Positions 63,252-64,000 of a stretch of 64,000 nucleotides of DNA are shown here, in pieces. The DNA lies in assembly GCA_021740785.1 (NCBI GenBank), contig JAIOZI010000015.1, positions 1 through 64,000 of the forward strand. The letters run 5' to 3'. Both the position numbers and the translations under genes were made by a program. The notes under the pieces were generated by a model. It was not told where the DNA came from, did no database searches, and saw only the letters and a program-made list of their open reading frames with translations. This DNA comes from Melioribacteraceae bacterium (GTDB lineage: Bacteria; Bacteroidota; Ignavibacteria; Ignavibacteriales; Melioribacteraceae). The first letter of the stretch is position 1. Each line of letters opens with the position of its first letter.

Positions 63252-64000
63252 ATGTATAAAAAAGTACTACCTATTGTCGTATTTCTGATTTCGTTTGGAA
63301 TAATGTTTACTACTCTCAATTTTATTTCAGATGATGCAGTGAAACCGGCTAAATCAAATTCAGGCGAACCTGAATTAATGAGTCAGAAAAAACAGTTTGT
63401 TAAGGGATATTTGAAGCAAGACAGCCCTGATCTTTTTGAAGAATATCATTTTAAGATTCGGACGAGAGACGGGGAGGATGCTCCTTCCTATCAAACAAAC
63501 TATCAAATAAAGGAATTGCTGAAAGCTAAGGGTGTTTCTTCTATCCGGGAGCTTTATGAAGTTTCGGGAATCAAGGAATTTAATACTGCTACTTCTGCGG
63601 TATTTAAAGAAAGAGGTCCCGGCAATATAGGCGGGCGTTCGCGGGGAGTTGCAATTGATCCTGACGATCCGAATTTCGATACTTGGTTTGTTGCTTCTGT
63701 TGGCGGAGGTGTTTGGAAAACAACTGATGCAGGAAATACGTGGAGACATCTGACAAAAAATATTACGAACCTTGCAACCAGTACAATTGCAATGGCAAAT
63801 TCGAACCCGGATGTTATTTATGTGGGGACCGGTGAAGGTTTTGGAAATGTTGACCAGATGGATGGAACCGGAATGTGGAAAACGACCGATAGAGGAGAAA
63901 CGTGGTTCCAGTTAGAATCGACTACTATTAAAGATTTTCAAAATATAATGAGAATTGTTGTTGATCCTGCGAATGAAAATATTGTAATAGCGGCAACAAC
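63252..64000 (+). CDS. Secreted BNR/sortilin-like beta-propeller protein, 3' end outside the window
   Basis: A frame that opens at 63252 (TAGGAG upstream) and runs to the window edge without a stop. The first 249 residues have a signal or anchor segment (about 5-28), a charged region of about 90 residues, then GPGNIGGRSRGVAIDPDDPN, GGGVWKTTDAGNTW and GTGEGFGN...GMWKTTDRGETW. These are the sortilin/VPS10-type BNR repeats common in large T9SS-secreted proteins. The C-terminal sorting domain, if present, lies beyond this window. Confidence 0.85.
   Translation, partial: MYKKVLPIVVFLISFGIMFTTLNFISDDAVKPAKSNSGEPELMSQKKQFVKGYLKQDSPDLFEEYHFKIRTRDGEDAPSYQTNYQIKELLKAKGVSSIRELYEVSGIKEFNTATSAVFKERGPGNIGGRSRGVAIDPDDPNFDTWFVASVGGGVWKTTDAGNTWRHLTKNITNLATSTIAMANSNPDVIYVGTGEGFGNVDQMDGTGMWKTTDRGETWFQLESTTIKDFQNIMRIVVDPANENIVIAAT

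Overview
The window is about 64 kb of low-GC (AT-rich) bacterial chromosome, probably from the Ignavibacteria/Bacteroidota-Chlorobi side of the tree. Four things point there: a secreted protein ending in a type IX secretion (T9SS type A) sorting domain with an NYPNPFNPST-type segment; a cbb3 oxidase with fused CcoN-CcoO and a single-heme CcoP; a promoter matching the Bacteroidota -7 element TAnnTTTG; and an HD-PycTM (DUF5706) protein typical of these phyla. No rRNA, tRNA, CRISPR array, transposase or prophage was seen. The window is mostly housekeeping genes, with one accessory-rich stretch at about 34.9-47.7 kb.

Left part (0-31 kb). A non-coding, pyrimidine-rich, repeat-bearing stretch (1-586) is followed by a SixA-like phosphatase, an orphan HD-PycTM membrane protein and a PAP2 phosphatase. 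A complete cbb3 oxidase operon lies on the minus strand (ccoI-ccoS-ccoNO-ccoQ-ccoP-ccoG-fixH-safE, 12223 down to 3839); its ccoS is only 54 codons, starts with GTG and overlaps the ccoI stop. Next come a PiT phosphate transporter with a PhoU-like tail, an SDR enzyme, an MscS channel, a YrdC/Sua5-like protein, an MFS transporter, queC-queF, a tyrosine phenol-lyase, glnD-murI, an ADP-ribose-type NUDIX, an S9 peptidase, a lipoprotein metallopeptidase, a pentapeptide-repeat protein and a methyltransferase.

A stress-response unit lies at 31.3-34.7 kb: a DUF2231 membrane protein, an OmpR-type response regulator, its histidine kinase and an exported rubrerythrin. Four TTTAAG-like repeats at 11-bp period sit at the same distance upstream of a -7-like element in front of both the DUF2231-regulator-kinase operon and the rubrerythrin gene. 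This looks like a self-regulated two-component regulon.

The accessory stretch (34.9-47.7 kb) holds a frameshifted VOC gene, a YcaQ-type DNA glycosylase whose tail contains a (CAAT)7 microsatellite, YdeI, an ArsR-SRPBCC pair with two palindromic operators, a full-length Ada, a GlxA-type AraC regulator, and an array of small VOC/PhnB, DHFR-like and SRPBCC proteins. It also has a MITE-like palindromic repeat, a higBA toxin-antitoxin pair and two gene remnants.

Right part (47.8-64 kb). leuS and serS are followed by a heterodimeric ABC exporter whose sequence motifs predict one degenerate and one canonical ATP site, then fbp and a T9SS-secreted protein. A pantothenate/CoA operon on the minus strand reads DUF2520-panB-panC-coaBC-coaX-panD; it has no panE, and the DUF2520 Rossmann protein occupies the place of a ketopantoate reductase. 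The window ends inside a secreted BNR/sortilin-like protein gene.
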